Below are positions 39,367 to 48,190 of a stretch of DNA of 54,165 nucleotides, one piece after another; position 1 is the stretch's first letter, and each line of letters starts with the position of its first letter. Both the position numbers and the translations under genes were made by a program. The notes beneath the pieces were generated by a model. That model ran no database searches and was not told where the DNA came from. It saw only the letters and a list, made by a program, of their open reading frames with translations. Source of the stretch: Blastococcus haudaquaticus (GTDB lineage: Bacteria > Actinomycetota > Actinomycetes > Mycobacteriales > Geodermatophilaceae); NCBI RefSeq assembly GCF_900230285.1, contig NZ_OCNK01000009.1:1-54165 (forward strand), given 5' to 3'.

Positions 39367-40689
39367 GTGCCCGGCTCGGCGTCCGACAGCTGGCGGAACT
39401 GGGGTCGCAACCAGCGCGCTGCGGGCATCGAGGCCGTCCACCCCGTCGGTGCCGACGAGATCGCCGCCGCGGTCGTCGGCGCCGCCCGCAGCGGCCGGCG
39501 CGTGCGGCCGATCGGCAGCGGCCACTCCTTCTCCGCGATCGGCCGCCCGGAGGACGTCCAGCTCGTCCTCGACCGGCACGCCGGCCTGGTAGACGTCGAC
39601 GCGACCGGTCTGGTCACCGTGCAGGCGGGCATGCCGCTGCACCGGCTCAACGCCGAGCTGAGCGCACGCGGCTGGGCGCTCACCAACCTCGGCGACATCG
39701 ACCGGCAGACCGTCTCCGGTGCCCTGTCGACCGGGACGCACGGCACCGGGGCCCGCTTCGGTGGCCTCGCCACCCAGCTGCGCGGCTTCGAACTGGTCCT
39801 CGCCGACGGCTCCACGCTGCGCTGCTCGGCGACCCAGAACGCCGACGTCTTCGCGGTGGGGCGCATCGGGCTGGGCGCCCTCGGGGTGCTCGCGACGGTG
39901 ACGCTGCAAGCGGAACCGGCCTTCGCCCTGCGGGCGGAGGAAGGCCCGGCGCGGTTGCCGGAGCTGATCGAGGGGTTCGCGGAGTTCATGGGCTCCGCGG
40001 ACCACGTCGAGTTCTACTGGTTCCCGCACACCGACCGCTGCCTGAGCAAGCGGAACACCCGGGTCCCCTTGAGCGAGGGGCTCGGACCGCTGCCCCGCTG
40101 GCGCGCCGTCTGGGACGACGAGGTGCTCGCCAACGCCGTCTTCGGCGGGGTGGTCGCCGCCGGTCGCCGGGTGCCGTCGCTGATCCCGCCGCTCGCCCGC
40201 GTGTCCGCCGGCGCGCTCGGCCCGCGGACCTGGACCGACCACTCCCACCGCGTCTTCGTCAGCCGGCGGAGGGTCCGCTTCCTGGAGATGGAGTACGCCG
40301 TCCCCCGGGCGGACGCCCCGGCGGTGCTGGCCGAGCTCCGGCGGGTGCACGAGGCCGGCGGCTGGCGGGTCGCGTTCCCGGTCGAGGTGCGGGTCGCGGC
40401 CGCCGACGACATCCCGCTGTCCACGGCCGAGGGGCGCGACAGCGCCTACATCGCCGCGCACGTTCCCGCGGGAACGCAACCGGGGGCCTGGTTCGGCGCC
40501 CTGGAGTCGATCGCGGGCGCGGTCGGCGGACGTCCGCACTGGGGCAAGCTGCACGGTCTGGACGTCGACGTCCTGCGGACCCGGTATCCCCGGTTCGGGG
40601 AGTTCACGCGGCTGCGCGATCGGCTGGACCCGGCCGGCACCTTCACCAACACCCATCTCGAGCGCGTGCTCGGACGGGCGGGCGGCTGA
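39367..40689 (+). CDS. D-arabinono-1,4-lactone oxidase family FAD protein
   Basis: 440 residues from GTG 39367, chosen for GGGGGAGC upstream; a longer frame begins at 39301. FAD domain (residues about 15-180): VRPIGSGHSFSAIGR, GLVTVQAGMPLHRL, GDIDRQTVSGALSTGTHGTG. C-terminal ALO domain (about 190-440): HVEFYWFPHTDRCL, and the end HWGKLHGLDVDVLRTRYPRF. These enzymes oxidise sugar lactones or alditols with oxygen. GHS has His near the flavin; covalent attachment is not assured. First of an operon with a TetR regulator and an MFS transporter. Confidence 0.9.
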   Translation: MPGSASDSWRNWGRNQRAAGIEAVHPVGADEIAAAVVGAARSGRRVRPIGSGHSFSAIGRPEDVQLVLDRHAGLVDVDATGLVTVQAGMPLHRLNAELSARGWALTNLGDIDRQTVSGALSTGTHGTGARFGGLATQLRGFELVLADGSTLRCSATQNADVFAVGRIGLGALGVLATVTLQAEPAFALRAEEGPARLPELIEGFAEFMGSADHVEFYWFPHTDRCLSKRNTRVPLSEGLGPLPRWRAVWDDEVLANAVFGGVVAAGRRVPSLIPPLARVSAGALGPRTWTDHSHRVFVSRRRVRFLEMEYAVPRADAPAVLAELRRVHEAGGWRVAFPVEVRVAAADDIPLSTAEGRDSAYIAAHVPAGTQPGAWFGALESIAGAVGGRPHWGKLHGLDVDVLRTRYPRFGEFTRLRDRLDPAGTFTNTHLERVLGRAGG

Positions 40690-40690
40690 G

Positions 40691-41293
40691 ATGACCCGAC
40701 TCCCGGTGGAGGAGCGGCGCGCTGCGCTGGTGGACGCCGCCCTGCGGGTGATGGTGCGGAACGGGCTGGCCGCCGGCACCACCCGCGCGATCGTGAGCGA
40801 GGCCGGGATGTCGCTGGCCAGCTTCCACTACGCCTTCGCCTCCCGCGACGACCTGCTGCGCGAGCTGGTGCGGGGGGTCGTCGGCCGGGAGTTCGCCGCG
40901 GCCACGTCCGGCATGCCCGCGGACGCCGGACTCCTCGGCTGCCTGCGCCACGCCGCTGCCGGCTACCTGGAGCACCTCGCGCGCGAGCCCGGCCACGAGC
41001 AGCTCATGCTCGAGCTGACGATGCACGCGCTACGCAGTCCCACGCTGCGGCCGCTGGCCCGCGAGCAGTACCGCGCCTACACGGAGGCGGCGACGCACCT
41101 GCTCGACCAGGTCGCGGAGCTCACCGGCGAGCAGTGGGCCCGGCCGGTGCCGGAGCTGGCCCGGCTGCTGATCACGCTGGTGGACGGCGCCACGACCACC
41201 TGGCTGGTCGACCGCGACACCGCGGCCACCCGCGCGGTGCTGGACGCGGGGATCGAGGCCTTCGTGGCCGGCGCCGCCGTGCGCCCGGCGTGA
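40691..41293 (+). CDS. TetR family transcriptional regulator
   Basis: 200 residues from ATG 40691, 1 bp after the oxidase stop. N-terminal HTH (residues about 5-60): ALVDAALRVMVRNGLAAGTT, AIVSEAGMSLASFHYAFASR. The C-terminal effector domain is helical. It overlaps the MFS start by 4 bases. The CTGGGTCAA palindrome before the oxidase gene is the most likely operator. Confidence 0.9.
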   Translation: MTRLPVEERRAALVDAALRVMVRNGLAAGTTRAIVSEAGMSLASFHYAFASRDDLLRELVRGVVGREFAAATSGMPADAGLLGCLRHAAAGYLEHLAREPGHEQLMLELTMHALRSPTLRPLAREQYRAYTEAATHLLDQVAELTGEQWARPVPELARLLITLVDGATTTWLVDRDTAATRAVLDAGIEAFVAGAAVRPA

Positions 41294-42540
41294 ACAGCGC
41301 AGCCGGGCCGGTGACCACGGCCGGGAGCGGTGGGCCCACCGCACCGGTCGGCCGGGCGTGGACCACGCGGTTCGGTCTCATCTGGCTGGGTCTCTGGGCG
41401 GCGCAGCTGGCCCCGATCCAGCTGCTGCTGCCGCTCCAGCTCGAGGACCTCGACCCGGTGCACAAGGTCCGTGACTTCGGTCTGGTCAACGGGCTGGCCG
41501 GAGTCGCAGCCCTGGTGACCCTCCCGCTGTTCGGCGCGCTCTGCGACCGGACGACCAGCCGGTGGGGTCGCCGACGGGTCTGGGTGGCCGGCGGGGTGAC
41601 GGTCTACGTGGCAGGCCTGCTGCTCACCGGCGCCGCCGGATCGTGGGCGGAGGTGGCCGGCGCCTGGCTGATCGCCCAGCTCGGCATGTACGCGGCCATG
41701 GCCGGACTGACGGCGACGATCGCCGACGACGTCCCGCCGGGGCAGCGGGGCACCGTCTCCGCCGCCGTCTACGGACCGCAGGCGCTGGGGATCGTCGTGG
41801 GCCTCGGCCTGGTGACCGCCGTCGGCGCCGACCCGGGGCTCGGCTACCCGCTGCTCGCCGCCCTGCTCGTCGTCGTCGCGCTCCCGTGGCTGCTGCGGAC
41901 CCGCGAGTCCACGGCACCGGAGGACCGTCCGCCCTCCGTCCCCGCTGCGCTCGCCGCCACGTGGTCGGCGCCCGGGCGGCATCCCGACTACGCCTGGGCC
42001 TTCGCCGGCCGGCTGCTGGTCAACCTCGGCAACGCGCTGGGGACGACGTACCTCCTCTACTTCCTGACCGACGGGCTGCGGGTCGAGGACCCGGAGGGGT
42101 CGTTGCTGGTCCTGACGCTGATCTATCTGGTCGCCACGGTGGCCGCGACGTGGGGCGGCGGCATCCTGTCCGACCGCACCGGCCGGCGCCGGGTGTTCGT
42201 GGCAGGGGCCGCAGTGCTGCGGGCGCTGGCCTGCGCGGTGCTCGTGGTGACGCCCAGCTGGCCGAGCGCGCTGGTGGCCGGCCTGCTGCTCGGGCTCGGC
42301 TACGGCGCCTACACGTCGGTCGACCAGGCCCTGGTCACCCAGGTGCTGCCGGACTCGCGGGCGGTGGCCGGGGAGCTGGGGGTCATGAACGTGGCGGTGG
42401 TGGGTCCGCAGGCGCTGGCGCCCCTGCTCGCGAGCCTGGTCATCGCCGAGCTCGGTGGCTACGACGTGCTGTTCGCCGTCGCGGGCCTGGCCACCGTTCT
42501 CGGTGCGCTCACGGTGGGCCGGATCCGCTCCGTCCGCTGA
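41290..42540 (+). CDS. MFS transporter
   Basis: 416 residues from GTG 41290, overlapping the TetR stop. Twelve-helix MFS with the loop motif DRTTSRWGRRRVWVAGG between helices 2 and 3 and SDRTGRRRVFVAGA after helix 8. A run of Pro-rich linker lies midway (TAPEDRPPSVPAAL). Drug or metabolite efflux is likely but the substrate is unknown. Its operon position suggests it exports or imports the oxidase substrate or product. Confidence 0.9.
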   Translation: MNSAAGPVTTAGSGGPTAPVGRAWTTRFGLIWLGLWAAQLAPIQLLLPLQLEDLDPVHKVRDFGLVNGLAGVAALVTLPLFGALCDRTTSRWGRRRVWVAGGVTVYVAGLLLTGAAGSWAEVAGAWLIAQLGMYAAMAGLTATIADDVPPGQRGTVSAAVYGPQALGIVVGLGLVTAVGADPGLGYPLLAALLVVVALPWLLRTRESTAPEDRPPSVPAALAATWSAPGRHPDYAWAFAGRLLVNLGNALGTTYLLYFLTDGLRVEDPEGSLLVLTLIYLVATVAATWGGGILSDRTGRRRVFVAGAAVLRALACAVLVVTPSWPSALVAGLLLGLGYGAYTSVDQALVTQVLPDSRAVAGELGVMNVAVVGPQALAPLLASLVIAELGGYDVLFAVAGLATVLGALTVGRIRSVR

Positions 42541-42543
42541 GCC

Positions 42544-43437
42544 TCAGAGATCCGGGTCGGGTTCGCCCGTGCCACCGATCCGGTCCAGAGCTTCCAGTTC
42601 GACGGGGCCCAGCTCCCGGGCCGAGGCCACCAGGTTCTCCTCGAGGTGGGCCACCGATGACGTCCCCGGGATCAGCAGCAGGTTGGGCGAACGGGCGAGC
42701 AGCCAGGTGAGCGCCACCTGCATGGGCGTCGTCCCCAGTCGGCGGGCGACGGTCTCCAGAGCCGCGGACTGGATGGGCGTGAAGCCGCCGAGGGGGAAGA
42801 ACGGCACGTAGGCGATGCCTTCGCGGGCGAGCGCGTCGATCAGCGGGTCGTCGTGGCGGTGCACGAGGTTGTAGTGGTTCTGCACGCAGACCACCGGCGC
42901 GATCGCCCGGGCCTCGGCCACCATCTGCGTCGTCACGTTGCTGATGCCGAGGTGGCGGACCAGGCCCTCCTGCTGCAGCTGGGCCAGCGCCTCGAACGGC
43001 TCGGCGAGCGAGCGCTCCTCCGGTGCGGCGAAGCCGGGCATCCGCAGGTTGACCACGTCGAGGACGTCGACGCCGAGATGGTCGAGGTTGTCGTGCACGG
43101 CGCTGCGCAGCTCGTCGGCGGAGAGCGCCTCGGGCCAGTGCCCGTCCGGTGTACGGCGGGCGCCCACCTTGGTCACGATGACCAGGTCGCCGGGGTAGGG
43201 GTGCAGCGCCTCCCGGATGATCTCGTTCGTCACGTGCGGTCCGTAGTAGTCGCTGGTGTCGATGTGGTCGACGCCCAGCTCCACCGCGCGGCGGAGCACC
43301 GCGACGGCGGCGTCCCGGTCGGCCGGCGGCCCCATCACGTGTGGTCCGGCGAGCTGCATGGCTCCGTACCCGAGCCGGTGCACCGGGCGGTCGCCGAGGG
43401 GGTACTGGCCGGAACGCTCCGCGCTGATGACCGTCAT
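42544..43437 (-). CDS. Aldo/keto reductase family oxidoreductase
   Basis: 297 residues from ATG 43437. Catalytic Tyr and Asp are in HIDTSDYYGPHVTNEIIREAL, Lys in VIVTKVGARR; the His-type position reads NLRMPG. The NADPH-binding end is LLARSPNLLLIPGTSSVAHLEEN in two parts. TIM-barrel NADPH reductases of carbonyls. Convergent with the MFS gene (3 bp apart). Substrate unknown. Confidence 0.92.
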   Translation of the reverse strand: MTVISAERSGQYPLGDRPVHRLGYGAMQLAGPHVMGPPADRDAAVAVLRRAVELGVDHIDTSDYYGPHVTNEIIREALHPYPGDLVIVTKVGARRTPDGHWPEALSADELRSAVHDNLDHLGVDVLDVVNLRMPGFAAPEERSLAEPFEALAQLQQEGLVRHLGISNVTTQMVAEARAIAPVVCVQNHYNLVHRHDDPLIDALAREGIAYVPFFPLGGFTPIQSAALETVARRLGTTPMQVALTWLLARSPNLLLIPGTSSVAHLEENLVASARELGPVELEALDRIGGTGEPDPDL

Positions 43438-43465
43438 GCGGGCCCCCTACCCAGCCGCTGCCCGC

Positions 43466-44770
43466 TCAGGCGGCTGCGGTCTCCTGCAGCGTGTCCCGGC
43501 GGCGCGGCGCGACCGCGACGACGTCGGCGGCGGCGGCGCGCCGGCCGGCGGCGCGGGCGAAGAGGGCCAGGACCGCCCCGACGAGGGCGAGCACGGCGCC
43601 GACCCACATGGGCGCGGTGTAGCCCAGCCCCTGGGAGATGACCAGCGCGCCGAGTGCGGCGCCCAGGGCGTTGGCGACGTTGAACGCGGCCTGGTTGGCC
43701 GCGGACACCAGGCTGCCGCCCGGGACGCGAGCGGCATCGATGACGGCGTTCTGCACCACCGGGCCCAGGGCGAACGAGAGGGTGCCGAACAGGACGAGCA
43801 GGGCGACGGCGGCGACGGTGGTCCGCGCGAGGAAGGCGAAGGCGACCAGGACGCCGGCCATCGCCACCAGGCCCACGGCGACGAAGGAGAAGCCGTAGCG
43901 GTCACCGAGCCGCCCGCCGGCCAGTGTGCCGACCGTCGTCCCGGCGCCGAACAAGGCGAGGACCGGAGTGACCCAGGCCGTCGGTATCCCGCCGAGTTCG
44001 GTGAGGATCGGGCTGACGTAGCTGTAGACGGCGAACAGGGCGGAGAACCCGACCATCGTCAGTGCCAGGACCAGCCAGACCTGGGCGCGGCGGAAGGCGC
44101 GCAGCTCGACCCGCAGATCGGTCGGCTCCCCGGCGTCCGAGGGCATCCACGCGAGCAGCCCGGCGATGGTGGCGATCCCGATGACGGCGATCGCGCCCAG
44201 CACGATCCGCCAGCTGGCGTGCTGGGCGACGAAGGTGCCCAGCGGGACGCCGATGACGTTGGCCAGGGTGAGGCCGGTGATCATCAGCGAGATCGCCCGG
44301 GTCGCGCGGTCCGGCGGGACCAGCCGACGGGCGGCGACCGCGCCGACACCGAAGAAGGAGCCGTGCGCGAGGGCGGTGAGGACGCGGGCGGCCACCAGCA
44401 GGCCGTAGCTCGGGGCGAGCGCGGAGAGGACGTTGCCGACGACGAAGACGACCATCAGCGCCACGAGTGTCTGCCGCGGGGTGAAGCGGAGGCCGACGGC
44501 GGTCAGGGTGGGTGCCCCGATGACGACGCCGATGGCGTAGGCCGAGATCAGGATGCCGACGGCGGACACCGAGACGCCGAGGCCGTCGGCGATCTCGGGC
44601 AGCATGCCCATGACGACGAACTCGGTGGTGCCGATGGCGAAGGCGCCGATGGCGAGGGCGAGCAGGGCGCGGGGCACGGGGCGGAACTCCAGGGGACGCG
44701 GGGGCGCGGGCGGGGGAGCGGCCGGCGGACGTCGTCGTCCTGGCAGGACCGGGCTCGTCACTCTGCTCAT
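43466..44770 (-). CDS. MFS transporter, DHA1 (AraJ/PbuE-like)
   Basis: About 434 residues from ATG 44770; a Met 9 codons upstream is possible. The AraJ-type helix 1 motif is IGTTEFVVMGMLPEIAD; helix 2-3 loop RFTPRQTLVALM and the later LGDRYGFSFVAVGL are present. It has 12 helices. These export sugars, purines or drugs. It lies 28 bp upstream of the aldo/keto reductase start and could share its transcript. Confidence 0.88.
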   Translation of the reverse strand: MSRVTSPVLPGRRRPPAAPPPAPPRPLEFRPVPRALLALAIGAFAIGTTEFVVMGMLPEIADGLGVSVSAVGILISAYAIGVVIGAPTLTAVGLRFTPRQTLVALMVVFVVGNVLSALAPSYGLLVAARVLTALAHGSFFGVGAVAARRLVPPDRATRAISLMITGLTLANVIGVPLGTFVAQHASWRIVLGAIAVIGIATIAGLLAWMPSDAGEPTDLRVELRAFRRAQVWLVLALTMVGFSALFAVYSYVSPILTELGGIPTAWVTPVLALFGAGTTVGTLAGGRLGDRYGFSFVAVGLVAMAGVLVAFAFLARTTVAAVALLVLFGTLSFALGPVVQNAVIDAARVPGGSLVSAANQAAFNVANALGAALGALVISQGLGYTAPMWVGAVLALVGAVLALFARAAGRRAAAADVVAVAPRRRDTLQETAAA

Positions 44771-44833
44771 GGGCAAGCGGTGCGTGGGACGTGCCATGCC
44801 CGGGCGGGGCGTGGGTCTGCTCACAACGCGCAA

Positions 44834-44866
44834 CCAGGGCGCCGGCCGGTGCGGCCGGCGCCCTGG
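44834..44866. terminator. Perfect hairpin terminator
   Basis: CCAGGGCGCCGGCCG and CGGCCGGCGCCCTGG pair over 15 bp around GTG, 15 bp after the alcohol dehydrogenase stop and before the MFS start. Confidence 0.85.
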
Positions 44867-44881
44867 CGGGTCAGGACCGGG

Positions 44882-46063
44882 TCAGGGCTGGAGGAGGACC
44901 TTGACGGTCCCCTCCTTCTTCTCCCGGAAGTTCATGTACGCCTGCGTGGCGTCGGCGAGGGGGACGTGGTGCGTGGCGAAGTCGTCGACGCCCAGGGGGT
45001 CCTCGTCGGTGAGCAGCGGGAGGATGTCGGGCACCCAGCGCCACACGTTGGCCTGGCCCATGCGCAGCTGGATCTGCTTGTCGAACATCCGCATGAGCGG
45101 CAGCGGGTCGGTCGCCCCGCCGTAGACACCGGAGAGCGAGACGGTCCCGCCGCGGCGGACGGCCTCGAGAGCGGTGTTGAGCGCGGCCAGCCGGTCGACG
45201 CCGACGACCTGCATGACCTTCTCCATGACCGCGTCGGGGACGACCGCGGTCGCCTTCTGGGCGAAGGACGCGAGCGGTGAGCCGTGTGCCTCCATGCCGA
45301 CGGCGTCGATGACCGCGTCCGGTCCGCGCCCGGAGGTGGCGTCCCGGACCGCCTGGACGACGTCGTCCTGCTTGGTGGAGTCGATGACCGTGACCCCACG
45401 GGCGCGGGCCCGGGCGAGGCGCTCGGGGACCACGTCGGAGCCGAACACCGTGCCCGCGCCCAGGTGCAGCGCGATGCGGGCGGCCATGTCGCCGATGGGG
45501 CCGAGGCCGAGGACGAGCACCGTGCCGCCCTTCGGGATGCCGGCGTACTGCACCGCCTGCCAGGCCGTGGGCAGGACGTCGGAGAGGTAGACGAAGCGGT
45601 CGTCGGCCGGACCCTCAGGGACCTTGATCGGCAGCGTGTTGCCGAAGGGCACCCGCAGGTACTCGGCCTGGCCGCCGGGGACCTGCCCGTAGAGCTTCGT
45701 GTAGCCGAACAGCGAGGCGCCGAAGCCCTGCTCCCGGTTCTGCGTCGTCTCGCACTGCGACTGCAGGCCCTGCGAGCAGGTCCAGCAGGTGCCGCAGGAG
45801 ATGTTGAAGGGGACGACGACCCGGTCGCCCGGCTTCACCTCGGTCACCTCGGAGCCGACCTCGCGCACGATGCCCATCGGTTCATGGCCCATCACGTCAC
45901 CGACGCTCATGAAGGGCGCCATGACCTCGATGAGGTGGAGGTCGGACCCGCAGATGCCGCTGGAGGTGACCTCCACGATCACGTCGGTCGGTTCCTGGAT
46001 GACCGGGTCCGGCACGGTGTCCACACGGACGTCCGCACGGCCGTGCCATGTCACTGCGCGCAT
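44882..46063 (-). CDS. Zinc-dependent alcohol dehydrogenase (formaldehyde dehydrogenase-like)
   Basis: 393 residues from ATG 46063. Catalytic zinc ligands Cys38, His60 and Glu61 (GICGSDLHL, DVMGHEPMG). The structural zinc loop has Cys in ISCGTCWTCSQGLQSQC, one more Cys than usual spacing. NAD fold motif VLVLGLGPIGDMAARIA. Resembles glutathione-independent formaldehyde dehydrogenases and related MDR enzymes. It acts in the cytosol on a small alcohol or hemiacetal. Substrate not proved. A long AT-richer region lies upstream. Confidence 0.92.
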   Translation of the reverse strand: MRAVTWHGRADVRVDTVPDPVIQEPTDVIVEVTSSGICGSDLHLIEVMAPFMSVGDVMGHEPMGIVREVGSEVTEVKPGDRVVVPFNISCGTCWTCSQGLQSQCETTQNREQGFGASLFGYTKLYGQVPGGQAEYLRVPFGNTLPIKVPEGPADDRFVYLSDVLPTAWQAVQYAGIPKGGTVLVLGLGPIGDMAARIALHLGAGTVFGSDVVPERLARARARGVTVIDSTKQDDVVQAVRDATSGRGPDAVIDAVGMEAHGSPLASFAQKATAVVPDAVMEKVMQVVGVDRLAALNTALEAVRRGGTVSLSGVYGGATDPLPLMRMFDKQIQLRMGQANVWRWVPDILPLLTDEDPLGVDDFATHHVPLADATQAYMNFREKKEGTVKVLLQP

Positions 46064-46351
46064 GTCTGGATCTCCCTACGAGGGGTCGTGTTCCGGCCGT
46101 TCAGAGGTAGTCCTGCCCCTTCGTGACCTGGATCGCGCGACTTTCAACAAGTTGCTGCGCGGCGATCACGCTCCGTAGTTTGAGTATCACGCGGCGCTGA
46201 ATTACATGCGTGGATTCTTGTGGGCCAGGCCACAGATATGCAGGTCAAAACCCCGTTGTGCACATCACGAAGAGGTCACGGCGTGTTTACATGGGCCCCG
46301 CTCCTCTCCCCGGGAGTGCATGTGGAATGCCCGCCAACGGAAGTCAGGTGC
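46064..46351. promoter_or_regulatory. AT-richer divergent control region
   Basis: The least GC-rich part of the window. It should hold promoters of the leftward dehydrogenase and the rightward M23 gene. Upstream of the M23 start are GTTGTGCACATCACGAAG and GGTCACGGCGTGTTTACATG. The GTCAC...GTTTAC pair loosely recalls MtrA-type direct repeats seen before cell-wall genes, but the match is weak. I see no c-di-AMP (ydaO) riboswitch. Confidence 0.35.
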
Positions 46352-48082
46352 ATGAGTTCGCTCCACCAGGAACCCCTCCTCGCCGAGGGATCGGAACCCC
46401 TGAACGGGTCCGCTCCGACCCTCGCCCCGGCCCGCGGAACCTCGCGCACGCCGGCTGCGGGGAAGGCGACCAGCACGGCTCCGACGCAGCGCCTGGGGAC
46501 GGCGCAGCGCACCGGGACCGCCGAGACCTCGACCGTTGACGGGACGCCCAGGACCCGGACGCGCCGCCCTGGCACCGCGAAGGCTGCCGGCGCGCTGGCC
46601 GCCCGCGCCAAGGCTGCCGGCACCGCGACCCGCAAGGCCGCCACCGCGAAGGCCGCCACGGTGAAGACGGCCACGTCCGCGACGGCGAAGGCGACCGCGA
46701 AGGCGGCCACCGCCGCCAAGGCCGCCGCCACTGCGAAGGCGACCTCGCGCGGGGCGGCGGCCCGGCCGAGCACCGCGACGGCGAAGACCTCGCCGGCAGC
46801 ACCGGCCTCGCCCGCGAAGGCTCCGGCTGCGAAGGCCGTGACCGACAGGCCCGGGACCGCCAAGCCCGTGGCTGCCAAGGCTCCGGTCGCCAAGGCTCCG
46901 GTCGCCAAGGCTCCGGTCGCCAAGGCTCCGGTCGCCAAGGCTCCGGTCGCCAAGGCTCCGGTCGCCAAGGCTCCGGTCGTCAAGGCTCCGGTCGCCAAGC
47001 CTGTGGCTGCCAAGGCTCCGGTCGCCAAGGCCGCGACCGCGAAGGCTCCGGTCGCGAAGGCTGCGACCGCCAAGCCCGCGACCGCCAAGCCCGTGGCCAC
47101 CAAGGCTCCGGTCGCAAAGCCCGCGACCGCCAAGCCGGCCGCCAAGCAGGTGGCCGCCACCGATGTCGCCGCTGCGACGGCGTCTGCCGCGCAGCCGGCC
47201 AAGGCCGTCGAGCCGCGCGTGCGGCCCACGCCCCACAAGCGCACCGTCCCGGCCGCCCAGATCCTGGCGGCGATCGCCGAGCAGGCCGGTGCACCCGCCG
47301 TCGCCGTCGCCGTCACCTCGCACGCCGTCCCTGCAGTGGTCGACGGGCGCGTGTCCCGGCTCCTGCGCCGTCGACCGCCGTCGATCGGCCGTCGTCCCTC
47401 GCTCTACCTGGCCGCCGCGCTGATCAGTGCGCTGGGCGTCAGCGGGATCGTCTCCGAGGATCCCGCCGCGCAGGCGACCGACACGATGAGCCACTCGGTG
47501 AGCGTCGCCGAGGAGCTGGGCATCGAGGCGACCCCGGTCGAGGCCTTCACCGAGACCGATGCGACCGAGCTGCTGGGTGAGCTGGCCGCGAGCCGCAACG
47601 TCCGTGACGCCGAGCAGGCCGCGGCAGTCGAGGTGCAGGCGCAGGCCGACGAGGCCGCCGCCGCGGCGGCGGCTGAGGCGGCCCGCCCGAAGGCCGTCCT
47701 CCCCGTGCAGGGCGCTCGCCTCACGAGTGGCTTCGGCGCCCGCTGGGGCACGCTGCACGCCGGCATCGACCTCGCCGCCCCCATGCAGACCCCGGAGTAC
47801 GCCGTCATGGACGGTGTCGTCCTCGAGGCGGGGCCGGCCAGCGGCTACGGGCTCGCGGTCTACATCCAGCACGAGAACGGCGACGTCACCGTCTACGGCC
47901 ACATGGACTCGATCCTGGTCGAGGCCGGTCAGGTCGTCCGGGCCGGCGACACCATCGCGCTGCTCGGCAACCGCGGCCAGTCCACCGGGCCGCACCTGCA
48001 CTTCGAGGTGCACGTCGGCGGCCTCAACGGCGAGAAGATCGACCCGCTGCCGTGGCTGCGCGAGCGCGGCGTCGAGATCTGA
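46352..48082 (+). CDS. M23 peptidase with long Lys/Ala-rich N-terminal tail
   Basis: 576 residues from ATG 46352 (GGAAGTCAGG upstream). Residues about 60-290 are low complexity, mainly Ala, Lys, Thr, Pro and Val, with KAPVA pentapeptides, like histone H1 or HU tails. One helix near residues 350-368 (SLYLAAALISALGVSGIV) is the likely membrane anchor, followed by an Ala/Glu-rich segment. The M23 domain (about 450-573) has HAGIDLA, YGHMD and HLHFEVHVGG, with zinc ligands His, Asp and His. It should cleave peptidoglycan outside while the basic tail stays in the cytosol. Possible alternative: a cell-wall spanning tail. Confidence 0.9.
   Translation: MSSLHQEPLLAEGSEPLNGSAPTLAPARGTSRTPAAGKATSTAPTQRLGTAQRTGTAETSTVDGTPRTRTRRPGTAKAAGALAARAKAAGTATRKAATAKAATVKTATSATAKATAKAATAAKAAATAKATSRGAAARPSTATAKTSPAAPASPAKAPAAKAVTDRPGTAKPVAAKAPVAKAPVAKAPVAKAPVAKAPVAKAPVAKAPVVKAPVAKPVAAKAPVAKAATAKAPVAKAATAKPATAKPVATKAPVAKPATAKPAAKQVAATDVAAATASAAQPAKAVEPRVRPTPHKRTVPAAQILAAIAEQAGAPAVAVAVTSHAVPAVVDGRVSRLLRRRPPSIGRRPSLYLAAALISALGVSGIVSEDPAAQATDTMSHSVSVAEELGIEATPVEAFTETDATELLGELAASRNVRDAEQAAAVEVQAQADEAAAAAAAEAARPKAVLPVQGARLTSGFGARWGTLHAGIDLAAPMQTPEYAVMDGVVLEAGPASGYGLAVYIQHENGDVTVYGHMDSILVEAGQVVRAGDTIALLGNRGQSTGPHLHFEVHVGGLNGEKIDPLPWLRERGVEI
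46877..46996 (+). repeat. 15-bp tandem repeat (8 copies) coding KAPVA
   Basis: Eight consecutive 15-bp units AAGGCTCCGGTCGCC, the seventh with one change (GTCGTC). They lie in the M23 gene and encode Lys-Ala-Pro-Val-Ala. Degenerate units extend on both sides. As multiples of 3, copy-number changes lengthen the tail without frameshift. Confidence 0.92.
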
Positions 48083-48095
48083 GTTCCCGCACCGT

Positions 48096-48130
48096 CGACG
48101 CCCTCCGCCGGACTCCGGCGGGGGGCGTCG
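48096..48130. terminator. Terminator after the M23 gene
   Basis: CGACGCCCTCCGCCGG pairs with CCGGCGGGGGGCGTCG (one T-G mismatch) around ACT, 13 bp after the stop. Confidence 0.8.
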
Positions 48131-48190
48131 TCGTTGGGGCACACTGCGCCGGGGGAAGCTGACGGGGAACGGCCCAGGCGGGAGGCGGCG

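Noticed and set aside
46064-46351. c-di-AMP (ydaO) riboswitch before the M23 gene
   Set aside because: The conserved ydaO sequence blocks and pseudoknot arms were not found.
46877-46996. CRISPR array
   Set aside because: Units are 15 bp, directly tandem with no spacers, and encode a repeated pentapeptide in frame.
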